DNA from: Alphaproteobacteria bacterium
Lineage (GTDB): Bacteria; Myxococcota_A; UBA796; GCA-2862545
DNA: 39,295 nt
Direction: 5' to 3'
Assembly: GCA_020632915.1 (NCBI GenBank)
Contig: JACKEP010000036.1
Coordinates: forward strand, 1 to 39,295
Part shown: piece by piece, positions 18,015 through 26,440 of the stretch
Layout: every line of letters begins with the position of its first letter
How positions within the stretch are numbered: the first letter of the stretch is position 1
The notes under the pieces: model-generated
Database searches by the model: none
Told to the model about the DNA's origin: nothing
What the model saw: only the letters and a program-made list of their open reading frames with translations
Translations under genes and position numbers: made by a program

Positions 18015-20252
18015 ATGGGCCTGCCGCCCTGCCTGACCGTGCCTGCCGCCCTCGCCCGCGCGGTCGACACCTGGCCCGACGCACCGGCCCTCGAGGACGG
18101 CGAGGTCGCGCTCACCTACCGCAGCCTGTCGTCCCAGGCCCACGCGGTCGCGCGTGCCCTCGTCGCCCGCGGCATCCGACCGGGCGACCACGTCGCGATC
18201 TGGGCCCCCAACCTCGCGGAGTGGGTGGTGGCCGGCCTCGGCATCCACCTGGCCGGCGGCGTGATCGTGCCGATCAACACCCGCTACAAGGCGGCGGAGG
18301 CCAGCTACCTGCTCGAGCGCACCAGCGCGCGCCTGCTGTTCACCGTCGCGGGCTTCCTCGGCCTCGACTTCGTCGGGATGCTCGATCGGCCCGACCTGCC
18401 CACCGTCGTCCTGCGTGGCGACGCTCCCGCCGGCACCACGGCGTTCGACGACCTCCTCGCCGAGGCGGCCGACGTCACGCTGCCCGAGGTCGGTCCCGAC
18501 GACCCGTCCGACGTGCTGTTCACGTCGGGCACGACCGGCCAGCCCAAGGGCGCGGTCACCACCCACGCCCAGACGGTGCGCGCCTACTGGACGTGGTCGG
18601 ACGTCACCGGGCTGCGCGCCGGCGACCGCTACCTCGTGGTCGCACCCTTCTTCCACTGCTTCGGCTACAAGGCGGGGTGGGTCGCCTGCCTGCTGCGCGG
18701 GGCCGTCATCCTGCCGCAGGCGGTGTTCGACGCCGACGCCGTCCTCGCGCGCATCCCGCGCGACCGCGTCACCGTCGTGCCGGGCCCGCCGGCGCTGTAC
18801 CAGAGCCTGCTGCAGAAGGACTTGCGCGGCCACGACCTGTCGAGCCTGCGGCTGGCGGTCACCGGGGCCGCGTCGATCCCCGTGCAGCTGGTCCGGGACA
18901 TGAAGGACGTGCTCGGCTTCGACACCGTGATCACCGGCTACGGGCTCACCGAGGCCACGGGCATCGCCACGATGTGCCGCTACGACGACGACGCCCAGAC
19001 CATCGCCACGACGTCCGGCCGCGCGATCCCCGACGTCGAGGTGGCGGTCGTGGATGCGCAGGGCACGCCGGTGCCGCCCGGGACGCCCGGGCACGTCGTC
19101 GTGCGTGGCTACAACGTCATGCAAGGCTACCTCGACGACCCCGAGCGCACGGCCGAGGCCATCGTCGACGGCTGGCTGCAGACCGGCGACATCGGCGTGA
19201 TGGACGCCCGCGGCTACCTGGCGATCACCGACCGCCTCAAGGACATGTTCATCGTCGGCGGCTTCAACGCCTACCCGGCCGAGATCGAGCACGTGCTGCT
19301 GTCCCACCCCGACGTCCGCGACGTCGCGGTGATCGGGGTGCCCGAGGCCCGCCTCGGCGAGGTGGGCATGGCCTTCGTCGTCGCCGACGGCCTCGACGCC
19401 GCCACGCTGATCGCCTGGTGCCGGGAGCGCATGGCGAACTTCAAGGTCCCGCGGCACGTCCGCTTCCTGGACACCCTCCCCCGCAACGCCAGTGGCAAGG
19501 TCACCAAGCCCGATCTACGGCGCCTCGCCGCCGAGCGCCCCGACGGCTGGGCGCTGGTGGTGGGCGGCAGCGGCGGGATCGGCAGCGCCTGCGCCGAGAC
19601 GCTGGCCGCTCGCGGTCGCGCCGTCGTGGTGACGTGGCGCCACCACGACGAGGCCGCCCGGGCCGTATGCGCGCGCATCCGCGCCGCGGGCGGCACAGCG
19701 TCCACGATGCAGCTCACGCTCCCGGAGGCCGACGACCTCGACCTGCAGGGCCTGGGCACGCTCGTGTGGGCTGCCGGCGCCGACATCGGCCAGCCCTACG
19801 TGGCCCGGACCGATCCGGCCGACCTGCGGAGCGCCGTCGACCTCGAGGTGCACGGCTTCTTCGAGGTGCTCCGCGCCGCGTTGCCGGCCCTCCGTGACCG
19901 GCGCGGCAGCGTCGTGGCCGTCACCACCGCAGGCAACGCACGCCACCCGCCGGGCGACGTCCTCTCGACGGCACCCAAGGCCGCGCTGGAGGCGATCCTG
20001 CGCGGCGTCGCCCGCGAGGAGGGTCGCCACGGCGTGCGGGCCAACGCCGTGGCCGTGGGCGTCGTCCAGGGCGGGCTCTTCGAGCGGATCGACCTACCGG
20101 AGGGCTGGCGGGAGGCAGCGATCCGCAACATCCCCCTCCGTCGGTTCGGCACGCCGGCCGACGTGGGCGAGGCCGTGGCGTGGCTCGCGTCGGACGCGGC
20201 CGGGTACGTCACCGGCCAGGTGATCTTCGTGGACGGCGGCTACCACGTGTGA
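18015..20252 (+). CDS. fadD3: HIP-CoA ligase (FadD3-like) fused to a C-terminal short-chain dehydrogenase
   Basis: 745 residues. ATG 18015 follows CGGAGGG. The in-frame ATG 21 nt upstream lies inside the operator. Residues 1 to about 505 are an adenylating acyl-CoA ligase: P-loop TSGTTGQPKG from 170, PFFHCFGYKAG, TVVPGPPALYQSLL, YGLTEATGIATMCR with Tyr309-Glu313, and Lys495 in NASGKVTKPD. Several of these strings closely match what I recall of mycobacterial FadD3, which activates the steroid C/D-ring propionate HIP. Residues about 510-745 form an SDR with GGSGGIG at 517-523 and Lys655, but Ser651 occupies the catalytic Tyr position of YxxxK and Thr the usual Ser. The SDR half may replace IpdF-type dehydrogenation, may be inactive or may be structural. 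The shared operator ties it to the cluster at 32 kb. Confidence 0.85.
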   Translation: MGLPPCLTVPAALARAVDTWPDAPALEDGEVALTYRSLSSQAHAVARALVARGIRPGDHVAIWAPNLAEWVVAGLGIHLAGGVIVPINTRYKAAEASYLLERTSARLLFTVAGFLGLDFVGMLDRPDLPTVVLRGDAPAGTTAFDDLLAEAADVTLPEVGPDDPSDVLFTSGTTGQPKGAVTTHAQTVRAYWTWSDVTGLRAGDRYLVVAPFFHCFGYKAGWVACLLRGAVILPQAVFDADAVLARIPRDRVTVVPGPPALYQSLLQKDLRGHDLSSLRLAVTGAASIPVQLVRDMKDVLGFDTVITGYGLTEATGIATMCRYDDDAQTIATTSGRAIPDVEVAVVDAQGTPVPPGTPGHVVVRGYNVMQGYLDDPERTAEAIVDGWLQTGDIGVMDARGYLAITDRLKDMFIVGGFNAYPAEIEHVLLSHPDVRDVAVIGVPEARLGEVGMAFVVADGLDAATLIAWCRERMANFKVPRHVRFLDTLPRNASGKVTKPDLRRLAAERPDGWALVVGGSGGIGSACAETLAARGRAVVVTWRHHDEAARAVCARIRAAGGTASTMQLTLPEADDLDLQGLGTLVWAAGADIGQPYVARTDPADLRSAVDLEVHGFFEVLRAALPALRDRRGSVVAVTTAGNARHPPGDVLSTAPKAALEAILRGVAREEGRHGVRANAVAVGVVQGGLFERIDLPEGWREAAIRNIPLRRFGTPADVGEAVAWLASDAAGYVTGQVIFVDGGYHV

Positions 20253-20277
20253 CGCGGGCACTCCCGACGTGCCCGCG
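20253..20277 (+). terminator. Strong hairpin after fadD3-SDR
   Basis: CGCGGGCAC and GTGCCCGCG form a perfect 9-bp stem with a 7-nt loop, immediately after the stop codon. No T-run follows. This is a plausible terminator or 3'-end hairpin in a GC-rich genome. Confidence 0.5.
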
Positions 20278-20311
20278 CCCGTCGCATTCCTGGAGCCGCG
20301 TCCCCCACCCG

Positions 20312-20320
20312 TGGTAGGGT
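20312..20320 (+). promoter_or_regulatory. Putative extended -10 element for the 20342 lipoprotein gene
   Basis: TGGTAGGGT fits TG-N-TANNNT and lies 30 nt before the ATG at 20342. It resembles the element before glgB in sequence and in distance to the start codon. No clear -35 box is seen. Confidence 0.3.
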
Positions 20321-20341
20321 CGCCGCCCTCCCGGAGCCTCC

Positions 20342-20932
20342 ATGGACGCTCGCCCGCTGCGCGTGTTCACCCCGCTGGTGACCGCCCTGCTGCTGGCCAC
20401 GCTCACCGCGTGCCTCGACCCCGACGCCGCGCCGGGCGCCCGTCCCGTCGGCGACGTCGGTGAGGCGGGTGCCGGCGACGATGACGCGAGCGACGGCAGC
20501 TCGGTCGACACCGAGACCTTCGCCTGCACCACCGACGCCCACGTCGTCGACCTCGTCGCCAGCGTGCGCAACGACGACGTGTCGCTGGTGCGCTCGCCCA
20601 CGAGCGTCGACCTCGTGCCCTCCCAGGGCGCCTCCGCCGACCTGTGGCGCCTGTCGCTGGCCCGCGGTCTGACCTGGCGCGACGCCGTCATCCCCTGCCT
20701 GCTGCCGCGGCTCGACGACCCGCTGGCGAGCACGGCAGCCCACGTCCTCCTCACGCGGTTCTCCGGCGTGCAGGTGGTGGCCACGCCCACGCGGTGGAAC
20801 TTCCTCGACGTGGTCGAGGGTCGTGAGGGTCAGCCGCTCCCGCCAGCCCCCGAACAGCGCGCCGCCCTGGTACAGGCGTGGCGCTTGTGGCTGCACCGAC
20901 CTGCCGACAAGCTCTACTACCGCGGGCGCTGA
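20342..20932 (+). CDS. Hypothetical lipoprotein
   Basis: 196 residues, family not recognised. The N-terminus is a lipoprotein signal: basic start, a Leu/Ala/Thr-rich core, then LTAC with lipidated Cys24. An Asp/Gly/Ala/Ser-rich flexible linker follows to about residue 58. A compact domain of about 135 residues holds two Cys residues (in FACTTD and VIPCLL) that could form a disulphide. Its C-terminus is helix-rich. The ATG has GGAG 6 nt upstream. Its stop codon directly abuts the stop of the convergent DUF1501 gene with no intergenic base. It probably lies at the cell envelope; function is unknown. Confidence 0.8.
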   Translation: MDARPLRVFTPLVTALLLATLTACLDPDAAPGARPVGDVGEAGAGDDDASDGSSVDTETFACTTDAHVVDLVASVRNDDVSLVRSPTSVDLVPSQGASADLWRLSLARGLTWRDAVIPCLLPRLDDPLASTAAHVLLTRFSGVQVVATPTRWNFLDVVEGREGQPLPPAPEQRAALVQAWRLWLHRPADKLYYRGR

Positions 20933-22183
20933 CTACGCGAGGATGGCGTCGATCGTGGGCGTGTCGCCCACCCACGCGGTCGGGTCGAGATCGGCGAGCG
21001 CCAGGATCGTGGCGCCCAGGTGCTTGGGCGTGATCACCGTGCCCGACGGGGCGAGCTCGCCGCTGGCGAGGTCGACCGCCTGCCCGTTGAGGTAGCCGTC
21101 GTAGCCGCCGATGCGCCGTCCGCCGCGCACGCCCGGCCCGATCACCATCGCGGCCGTGTAGGGCCAGTGGTCCTTGCCGTCGGACGTGTTGCGGTAGGGC
21201 GTGCGGCCCATCTCGGACAGCACGACCACCACGGTCTCGTCGGAGAGGCGGGCCTCGGTCTCGCCCGGCGTGGCGTCGAGCAGCGCCATCAGGTCGTTGA
21301 TGCCGCCGAAGAGGTCCTCGATGAGCGGACCGTGCTCGTCGATGCGGGCGTGGGTGTCGAAGCCGGTCTTCGCGAAGCACACGCAGCGGGCCACGCCGTG
21401 ACGCAGCAGGTCCACCACGGTCTGGATCTGGGACGAGCCCTCGCCGTCGAACCGGACGAGCTGGGCGTCGTCCCGCAGGCGGTCCATCCGATCGAGGCCG
21501 TCGAGGTAGGCGTCGAGCATCTGCCCACGGGTGGTCGACGCGTCGCTGCCGGCGAACGCCGCCTCCACGCGGGCACGCACCAACGCGTCCACGCGACCCT
21601 CGGTGCGCGTGGTCAGCGAGCGCACGTCGAGGTCGCCGCGCTGGAACACCTGGCCGTCGAGCAGGTCCTGCAGCTGATCGGAGCGGCCGATGATGCTCGT
21701 GTAGCGGTGCAGGGCGCCGGGCACGCTCGGCCCGCCGAGCACCAGGTTCGGCAGCGCGTGCTCAGAGCCGACCACGGAGCCGAGCACGCTGGGCCAGTCC
21801 GGCGCGCCCAGCCGTGCCTCGCCGGTGAGCACGAGGCGCTCGCACACGGCGTGGTTCACGCTGCGCACGAGCATGCCGTCCACCACCGCGGCGCGCTCGC
21901 CGTAGGTGCGGAAGAAGTCGCCCACGCTGGGCCGGTCGGGATGGTCGACCCACTCCAGATCACCACGCACCACGCGCACGGCGATGGGCTCGGTGTCGAC
22001 GGCCGGCGCCGAGAGCATTGGCGAGAACACCCGCGTGGTGTCCCACCCGCCACGGGCGAAGAAGAACACGAACCGGCGACGGGAGGCCTGCAGCGCCTGC
22101 GCCCGCGGCGCCCAGCCCATCCAGCCGCCGAGGCCGAGCGCAGCGGCGCCGCGGAGGACGTCACGTCGAGACGGCGCGCGCAT
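20933..22183 (-). CDS. DUF1501-family protein with Tat signal
   Basis: 416 residues. ATG 22183 is chosen because it overlaps the stop of the upstream gene as TGATG and places a Tat signal at the N-terminus (SRRDVLRG, Arg6-Arg7, then a hydrophobic stretch ending APRAQA). The longer frame would lack this placement. The mature part looks like a DUF1501 protein of the alkaline-phosphatase/sulfatase-like fold: FFARGGWD near the start, a TGFDTHARID segment, then VVVLSEMGRTP and DHWPYTAAMVIGPGV. DUF1501 proteins are common beside haem-containing DUF1549/DUF1588-type proteins in Planctomycetota and Myxococcota, and their function is unproven. It is the last gene of a four-gene operon of exported proteins. 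Confidence 0.88.
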   Translation of the reverse strand: MRAPSRRDVLRGAAALGLGGWMGWAPRAQALQASRRRFVFFFARGGWDTTRVFSPMLSAPAVDTEPIAVRVVRGDLEWVDHPDRPSVGDFFRTYGERAAVVDGMLVRSVNHAVCERLVLTGEARLGAPDWPSVLGSVVGSEHALPNLVLGGPSVPGALHRYTSIIGRSDQLQDLLDGQVFQRGDLDVRSLTTRTEGRVDALVRARVEAAFAGSDASTTRGQMLDAYLDGLDRMDRLRDDAQLVRFDGEGSSQIQTVVDLLRHGVARCVCFAKTGFDTHARIDEHGPLIEDLFGGINDLMALLDATPGETEARLSDETVVVVLSEMGRTPYRNTSDGKDHWPYTAAMVIGPGVRGGRRIGGYDGYLNGQAVDLASGELAPSGTVITPKHLGATILALADLDPTAWVGDTPTIDAILA

Positions 22184-23907
22184 CAGAACACCACCAGGCG
22201 CGGATCGCGCAGCAGCAGGGTGACGATCGCGGCCCACGCCTCGTGGGGGCGACCGGTCTGGTCGAGCACGTCGCGGAACAGGGACAGCTCCTCGTCGACC
22301 GTGGCCCCGGCCGGGTCGACGCGCTCGGAGACGATGCGGGCGTGCAGCGCGGCGATCTGGTTGCGGATGCGCTGCTCGCCTGTGGCCGTGTCGGGATCCT
22401 CAGAGCCGTCCGCGATGCGCAGCAGCTTGGGGGTCTCGACGCGCTCGACGATGTCGTGGGTGGTCACCCAGGACGCCGCCGCCTCGGCGAGCCGCTTCTG
22501 CACCAGCACCATCGTGGTGGACGGCTCGTCGAGCCGCACCGACCGGTAGATGCCGTCGACGCCGCCCACCAGCGGTCCGAAGCCGGTGACCGGTGCGCGC
22601 ACGAGGTCCCAGTCGTCGGTCGTCCAGGAAAAGCCGGTGAGATCCTCGACCTCGCTCGACAGGATGGTCGGCGACGCGAGCTTGCGACCGTATTCGGGAC
22701 CGCCGTTGCGGTAGGCGTCCGAGGCCACGATGTCGCGCAGCACGGCCCGCACCCGCAGCGAGCCCGCACGGAACGCCGCGTCGTGACCGTCGATCAGCGT
22801 GCGCTCGGCCGGGAGCACGTCGCGATGGAGCAGCCCCTCCCACGCGCGCTTCGCGAAGCAGTGGCTGTAGTCGGGGTCGGCCGCGATCGTGCGCCCGAGA
22901 TCGGCGAGGCCTTGCGTGGGCACGCGGTGGAAGGCCGGCGGCAGCCCGCCGAGGGTCTGCCAGAGTCGCTCCCGCTCGGGATGGTAGACGCGCACGTCGA
23001 GCGGGTCGCGCTTCTGGGCGTCGTAGTAGAAGAACCCGAAGAAGTGGCTGGCGAGCGGATCGAGCGTGTTGTGACACGCCGTGCACGCCGGGTCCGTGCG
23101 GATCGCGTTGCCCAGCGCAGCTTCGGAGTCGAGGGCGCCCACACCGGTGAAGTCGATCTCGGTGTTGAGGTAGTCGAAGCACAGCAGCGTGCGGCTGACC
23201 TCGTTCGCGCGGCCCCGGTTGAGGTTGTTGAGCATCGAGCCGGCCTGCCACCACAGGCCGTTGGTCGACAGCACGCCCGCGGCGGGACGACCGTCGGTGT
23301 AGTGGGCGGTCTGCCACCCCTGCGCGCCGGCGGGGTAGTCGACGGGCCACATGTCGGCGAGCACGTCGTTGACCACGGTCCAGTCGGCCGTCACGAACTC
23401 GGTGTAGGGGCGGTCCTCCACCACGATGCGCTCGAGCATGCGCGTGGGCTCCTCGCCGATGGAGCGGGCGAGCTCGGCGAGGCTGTGGCGCTGGCGGAAG
23501 TAGTCGAGCGTGACGAAGGTCTCCTCGTCGCGGACCAGGAACACCTCGTCCCACATCTCGCGGACGCGGCGACCGACGCGGTCGTCCTCGAGGTAGGCCG
23601 CGATCAACGTCTCCACGACGGCCGGGTCGGCCTCCACCCGCCCCAAATCGTCGATCGAGGGTCGGATGCCGCGCAGGTCGAGGCTCGCGCGCACCAGCAG
23701 GTCGATCGCGTCGAGCGGCTGGTAGTCGGGCAGGACCGGACCGGTGGTGTCGTCGGTGTCGACCGTCGTGTCGCTGTCGGTCTCGACGGGCGTGTCGGTG
23801 TCGGTGTCGGTGTCGTCGGCGTCCGTGTCGGTCGCACGGGTGCACCCGAGCAGGCACCCCCACGCCAGCACGACCCCGACACTCCGAGCGATCCCGCCCC
23901 GCCTCAT
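22183..23907 (-). CDS. Lipoprotein with single c-type haem motif (DUF1549/DUF1588-like)
   Basis: 574 residues. ATG 23907 follows GGAGGA and overlaps the upstream gene's stop as ATGA. The signal peptide ends in LLGC with lipidated Cys22, followed by an Asp-Thr repeat linker to about residue 55. The mature region starts with a SLDLRGIRPS string as in DUF1549-type proteins. One CxxCH haem site occurs in TACHNTLDPLASHFFGF, which resembles the DUF1588 pattern C-x-x-C-H...D-P. The family split is tentative. The partnership with DUF1501 is a recurring arrangement for envelope proteins of unknown, possibly redox, function. A shorter C-terminal part (after about residue 390) contains no recognised motif. 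Confidence 0.82.
   Translation of the reverse strand: MRRGGIARSVGVVLAWGCLLGCTRATDTDADDTDTDTDTPVETDSDTTVDTDDTTGPVLPDYQPLDAIDLLVRASLDLRGIRPSIDDLGRVEADPAVVETLIAAYLEDDRVGRRVREMWDEVFLVRDEETFVTLDYFRQRHSLAELARSIGEEPTRMLERIVVEDRPYTEFVTADWTVVNDVLADMWPVDYPAGAQGWQTAHYTDGRPAAGVLSTNGLWWQAGSMLNNLNRGRANEVSRTLLCFDYLNTEIDFTGVGALDSEAALGNAIRTDPACTACHNTLDPLASHFFGFFYYDAQKRDPLDVRVYHPERERLWQTLGGLPPAFHRVPTQGLADLGRTIAADPDYSHCFAKRAWEGLLHRDVLPAERTLIDGHDAAFRAGSLRVRAVLRDIVASDAYRNGGPEYGRKLASPTILSSEVEDLTGFSWTTDDWDLVRAPVTGFGPLVGGVDGIYRSVRLDEPSTTMVLVQKRLAEAAASWVTTHDIVERVETPKLLRIADGSEDPDTATGEQRIRNQIAALHARIVSERVDPAGATVDEELSLFRDVLDQTGRPHEAWAAIVTLLLRDPRLVVF
23745..23831. repeat. Asp-Thr coding repeat (linker of the haem lipoprotein)
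   Basis: Imperfect GTGTCG/GTGTCGGTGTCG hexamer repetition, read on the minus strand as alternating Asp and Thr codons. It codes for the flexible linker after the lipobox. Length variation between strains would be expected from such a tract. Confidence 0.75.
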
Positions 23908-24929
23908 GGATCCTCCGCCCAGCGCGTGTCGAGCTGCGGGACCGTGACGCACACAGTGCCGACCACGGCGCCGGCGTCCATCACCCGCCCGCACCCGTCA
24001 CAGGCGCGCTCCGGGTTGAACACGACGTCGAACCAGTGGGCGTCGGCACGACGCCGAACGCTCCACGTGCCCGCGGGCTCCGTGTCGCACGCCATGCCGC
24101 GCGTGATCGCGCCGTTCGTGGCCGTGAACGTGTCGTAGGTGCCCCCGAGCCCGCCGACCGAGCCCGACACCTGCAGCACGCCGCCCTCCGCGTCGGAGAA
24201 GGCGACGATCTCGAGGTCCTGCGGCACCAGCCCGCGACCCGACCAGGTGGTGGGACCGGCGTCACGGGCCTCGACCGGGCCGCCGAGGAACAGGCGCCGC
24301 GCCGACAGCGAGGGGGCCGAGACGACCACGTGGTCGAACGTGCCGTTGATGCGCCCCACGGTGCCGTCGTCGTCGGCCAGGTAGAACATGCCGAAGAAGT
24401 ACAGCTCGCGCCCGGTGACGGCTTCGGTGGCCCACCCCTGGGAGAGCCGTCCGTTCGCGAAGTCGCGGCCGCGGAGACGGAGCGCGTCGCTGACGCCGTC
24501 GACGTCGACGATCCCGGTGTAGGTGCGCTCGAGCTGGCCGATGGTGCGGCGGCCGTCGGGCGCGCTGCACGACCCCTCGAGGCGGATCGTGTCCCCCGGG
24601 GTGTAGACGTTGCAGCCCAGGATGCGGCGGTCGCGCATCGCCGCCCACGCGAGCTCGACGGGCTCGTTGTCGAACGTGGTCAGGCCCGCGAACACGCCCT
24701 CGAGCGCCACGCCGATGCTGCGCTCGGTGCCTGCGTCGACCGGCGTGCCCATCACCAGATCTGTGTCGACGACGTCGGTGTCGACCGCATCGGTGTCCAC
24801 GTCGGTATCGGTGTCGACGACGTCGGTGTCGACGACGTCAGTGTCGGTATCGGTGTCGGTGACGGCGTCGCTGCCGGGGGTGCACCCCAGCGCCACACAC
24901 GCCCACCCTGCCCGCCACAGCCGTCGCAC
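23904..24929 (-). CDS. Hypothetical lipoprotein with Asp-Thr-Val repeat linker
   Basis: 341 residues from GTG 24929, which has GGAGGG 4 nt upstream. The in-frame ATGs at 24953 and 24950 would add up to eight residues and have no such site. The short signal ends in ALGC with Cys16. A linker of about 35 residues of repeated DTD/VVDTD units follows. The remaining 270 or so residues are beta-rich with several Cys pairs (LGCNVY, EGSCSAP, GMACDTE, ACDGCGR, TVCVTV). This suggests an extracytoplasmic disulphide-stabilised beta domain. No family is recognised. It is the second gene of the operon that starts with the alpha/beta hydrolase, and its stop overlaps the start of the haem lipoprotein gene. 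Confidence 0.78.
   Translation of the reverse strand: MRRLWRAGWACVALGCTPGSDAVTDTDTDTDVVDTDVVDTDTDVDTDAVDTDVVDTDLVMGTPVDAGTERSIGVALEGVFAGLTTFDNEPVELAWAAMRDRRILGCNVYTPGDTIRLEGSCSAPDGRRTIGQLERTYTGIVDVDGVSDALRLRGRDFANGRLSQGWATEAVTGRELYFFGMFYLADDDGTVGRINGTFDHVVVSAPSLSARRLFLGGPVEARDAGPTTWSGRGLVPQDLEIVAFSDAEGGVLQVSGSVGGLGGTYDTFTATNGAITRGMACDTEPAGTWSVRRRADAHWFDVVFNPERACDGCGRVMDAGAVVGTVCVTVPQLDTRWAEDP
24762..24871. repeat. Degenerate tandem repeat coding the DTD/VVDTD linker
   Basis: About 110 bp of GTGTCGACGACGTCG-like units, read on the minus strand as DTD and VVDTD. It is the longest of three such tracts in this operon. Confidence 0.75.
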
Positions 24930-24974
24930 CGGTCCCTCCAGCCGTCGCATCATAGCCGGTCCGGGGGACCGTGC

Positions 24975-26078
24975 TCAGGGGTCGTGGTGCCACAAGCTGG
25001 CGCGTGTGTCCACGACCACCGAGCCGTCGACGATGCCGGTCACCATCGGGTCGTCGTCGCCGAGGACGTGCTGCCGCGCGAACGCCAGCGCGTAGGTGGC
25101 GACCATGGCGAAGCCGTCGTCGGTGGGCAGCGTCGCACACGTGCCCAGCGCGAAGGTCTGGTGGCAGCCGCCGTCGAGGTCCACCCACGTCAGGTCGACC
25201 CCGTCGAGCGCGTCGAACTCGTCCTGGTGGAAGCCGTGGTCGTTCGACCCCGTCATCAGCAGGAACGGACCGGTGACCGAGCGCTGCCCGGTGGTGCCGT
25301 GCACCGAGGTGCGGATGACGCCGGCCAGCGGCAGGAACGCGTCCGCGCGGGGCTCGGCCAGCGCACCGTCGGTGAACAGCGCCACCTCCTCCGGCGAACA
25401 CCCCGGGCACCAGGCGTCCTGCAGCTCCGGCAGGTGCGTGGCGCCGGCGAGCGACCACACGGTGCTGGTGCCACGCGAGTGGCCGGTCACGAGCAGGTGC
25501 TCGGCGTCGACCAGGCCGTAGAGCGGGTCGTCGGTCGGACGATCGCCCAGGCTGTCGATCGCGTGTCGCACGTCGAGGGGGCGGTCGTACCAGTGGGTGC
25601 TCGGCGGCGGGTCCACCGTGGCCCACAACAGGTTGTCGGTGTGGTCGGGCGCCACCGCGATCCAGCCGTGGCTCGCGAACCACCGCATCAGGAATGCGCT
25701 CGTGGCGCCGTAGCCCTGATCACCGTGGGAGTAGGCCACCACTGGAAAGCCCGCAGCCCAGGCAGGCGACGCCGGCGGCGCATCGCCCAGCTCGGGCCCC
25801 CCGGGCACCACGCCCGAGTACCGCACCGACGGACCGGCCGTCGCCTCCGTCGGGTACCACACGCTCACGCGGACCGTGCGCTCCCGCCCGGGGATCGGCG
25901 CGTAGGTGATCTCCCAGTCCCGGAAGCCCACGTTCCACGGCCCGGGCTCCATCACGTCGAACGTGAGCGGATCGGGCCCCGACGGCAGGACGTCCGTGTC
26001 GGTGTCGGTGTCGTCGGAGGGCGTGGCACCGGACGCGCACCCGACCATCGCCCCGACCACGAGCCCGAACCAGCGCAT
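24975..26078 (-). CDS. Alpha/beta-hydrolase lipoprotein (dienelactone hydrolase/PAF-acetylhydrolase-like)
   Basis: 367 residues. ATG 26078 has GGGAGGA 3 nt upstream, and the longer frame is rejected because this start gives a clean lipoprotein signal ending MVGC (Cys14). A short Asp-Thr linker follows. The catalytic domain shows VWYPTEA near residue 80, VVAYSHGDQGYG (oxyanion region), and the nucleophile elbow GHSRG with Ser201. A later TGSNDHGF segment and DGGCHQTF, with a candidate catalytic His, complete the fold. This layout fits PAF-acetylhydrolase/dienelactone-hydrolase-like esterases, so it is probably a surface or periplasm-facing ester hydrolase of unknown substrate. It is the first gene of the four-gene minus-strand operon, with a 45-bp gap to the next start. 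Confidence 0.87.
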   Translation of the reverse strand: MRWFGLVVGAMVGCASGATPSDDTDTDTDVLPSGPDPLTFDVMEPGPWNVGFRDWEITYAPIPGRERTVRVSVWYPTEATAGPSVRYSGVVPGGPELGDAPPASPAWAAGFPVVAYSHGDQGYGATSAFLMRWFASHGWIAVAPDHTDNLLWATVDPPPSTHWYDRPLDVRHAIDSLGDRPTDDPLYGLVDAEHLLVTGHSRGTSTVWSLAGATHLPELQDAWCPGCSPEEVALFTDGALAEPRADAFLPLAGVIRTSVHGTTGQRSVTGPFLLMTGSNDHGFHQDEFDALDGVDLTWVDLDGGCHQTFALGTCATLPTDDGFAMVATYALAFARQHVLGDDDPMVTGIVDGSVVVDTRASLWHHDP

Positions 26079-26301
26079 GTGTCCTCCCGCGGCGCCCCGG
26101 CGCCTCGCCGCAGGTATCGCACAGGCCGCGCGGGGCCGTGTAGGAGGACTGAAAGGGCGGGAGGCGCGACGTTCCCTGACACCGCTCCGAGCCACGCCCG
26201 AGAGCGTACCAGCGTTCGACCCGCCGAATCGTCGAAAGGAGCAACCCCACGTATCCGACGTCCACCGAAGTGCGGTACCATCCGCCGCCTCGTCCCCACC
26301 C

Positions 26302-26319
26302 GCCGGCGGAGCCGCCGGC
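26302..26319. promoter_or_regulatory. Perfect inverted repeat upstream of the TetR gene
   Basis: GCCGGCGG-AG-CCGCCGGC, 8-bp arms with a 2-nt centre, is a hairpin or operator candidate 121 bp before the TetR start. GC-only arms make chance occurrence fairly likely here. Confidence 0.3.
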
Positions 26320-26329
26320 ACCACCCCGT

Positions 26330-26363
26330 GAAACCCCCGACCCTGGGGTTTCGCCGGGGAAAC
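26330..26363. promoter_or_regulatory. Overlapping alternative inverted repeats (GAAACCCC/GGGGTTTC/GAAAC)
   Basis: GAAACCCC (26330-26337) pairs perfectly with GGGGTTTC (26345-26352). The GTTTC of the second arm can instead pair with GAAAC at 26359-26363. The two stems are mutually exclusive. The position, 78-111 bp before the TetR ATG, suits an autoregulatory operator or a leader structure. Confidence 0.4.
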
Positions 26364-26440
26364 GTGACACGCTCGATCGGTGTTGGTGGTTACCTGCGCC
26401 GCGGTATCGCTCCGTTTCCACCTCTCGCCCCGGACCCTGC

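Larger units (their letters stand above)
26079..26440. other. 362-bp divergent intergenic region
   Basis: This region separates the hydrolase operon (minus) from the TetR gene (plus) and must hold both promoters. It carries several inverted repeats near the TetR end, listed separately, and a TACCAT string at 26276 that could be a -10 for the plus strand. No reading frame with convincing start signals was found in it. No copy of the KstR-like palindrome was seen here. Confidence 0.6.

Noticed and set aside
24762..24871. Tandem GTGTCG-like tract considered as a CRISPR or non-coding satellite
   Set aside because: It is in frame, lacks unique spacers and codes for the Asp-Thr linker of a lipoprotein.
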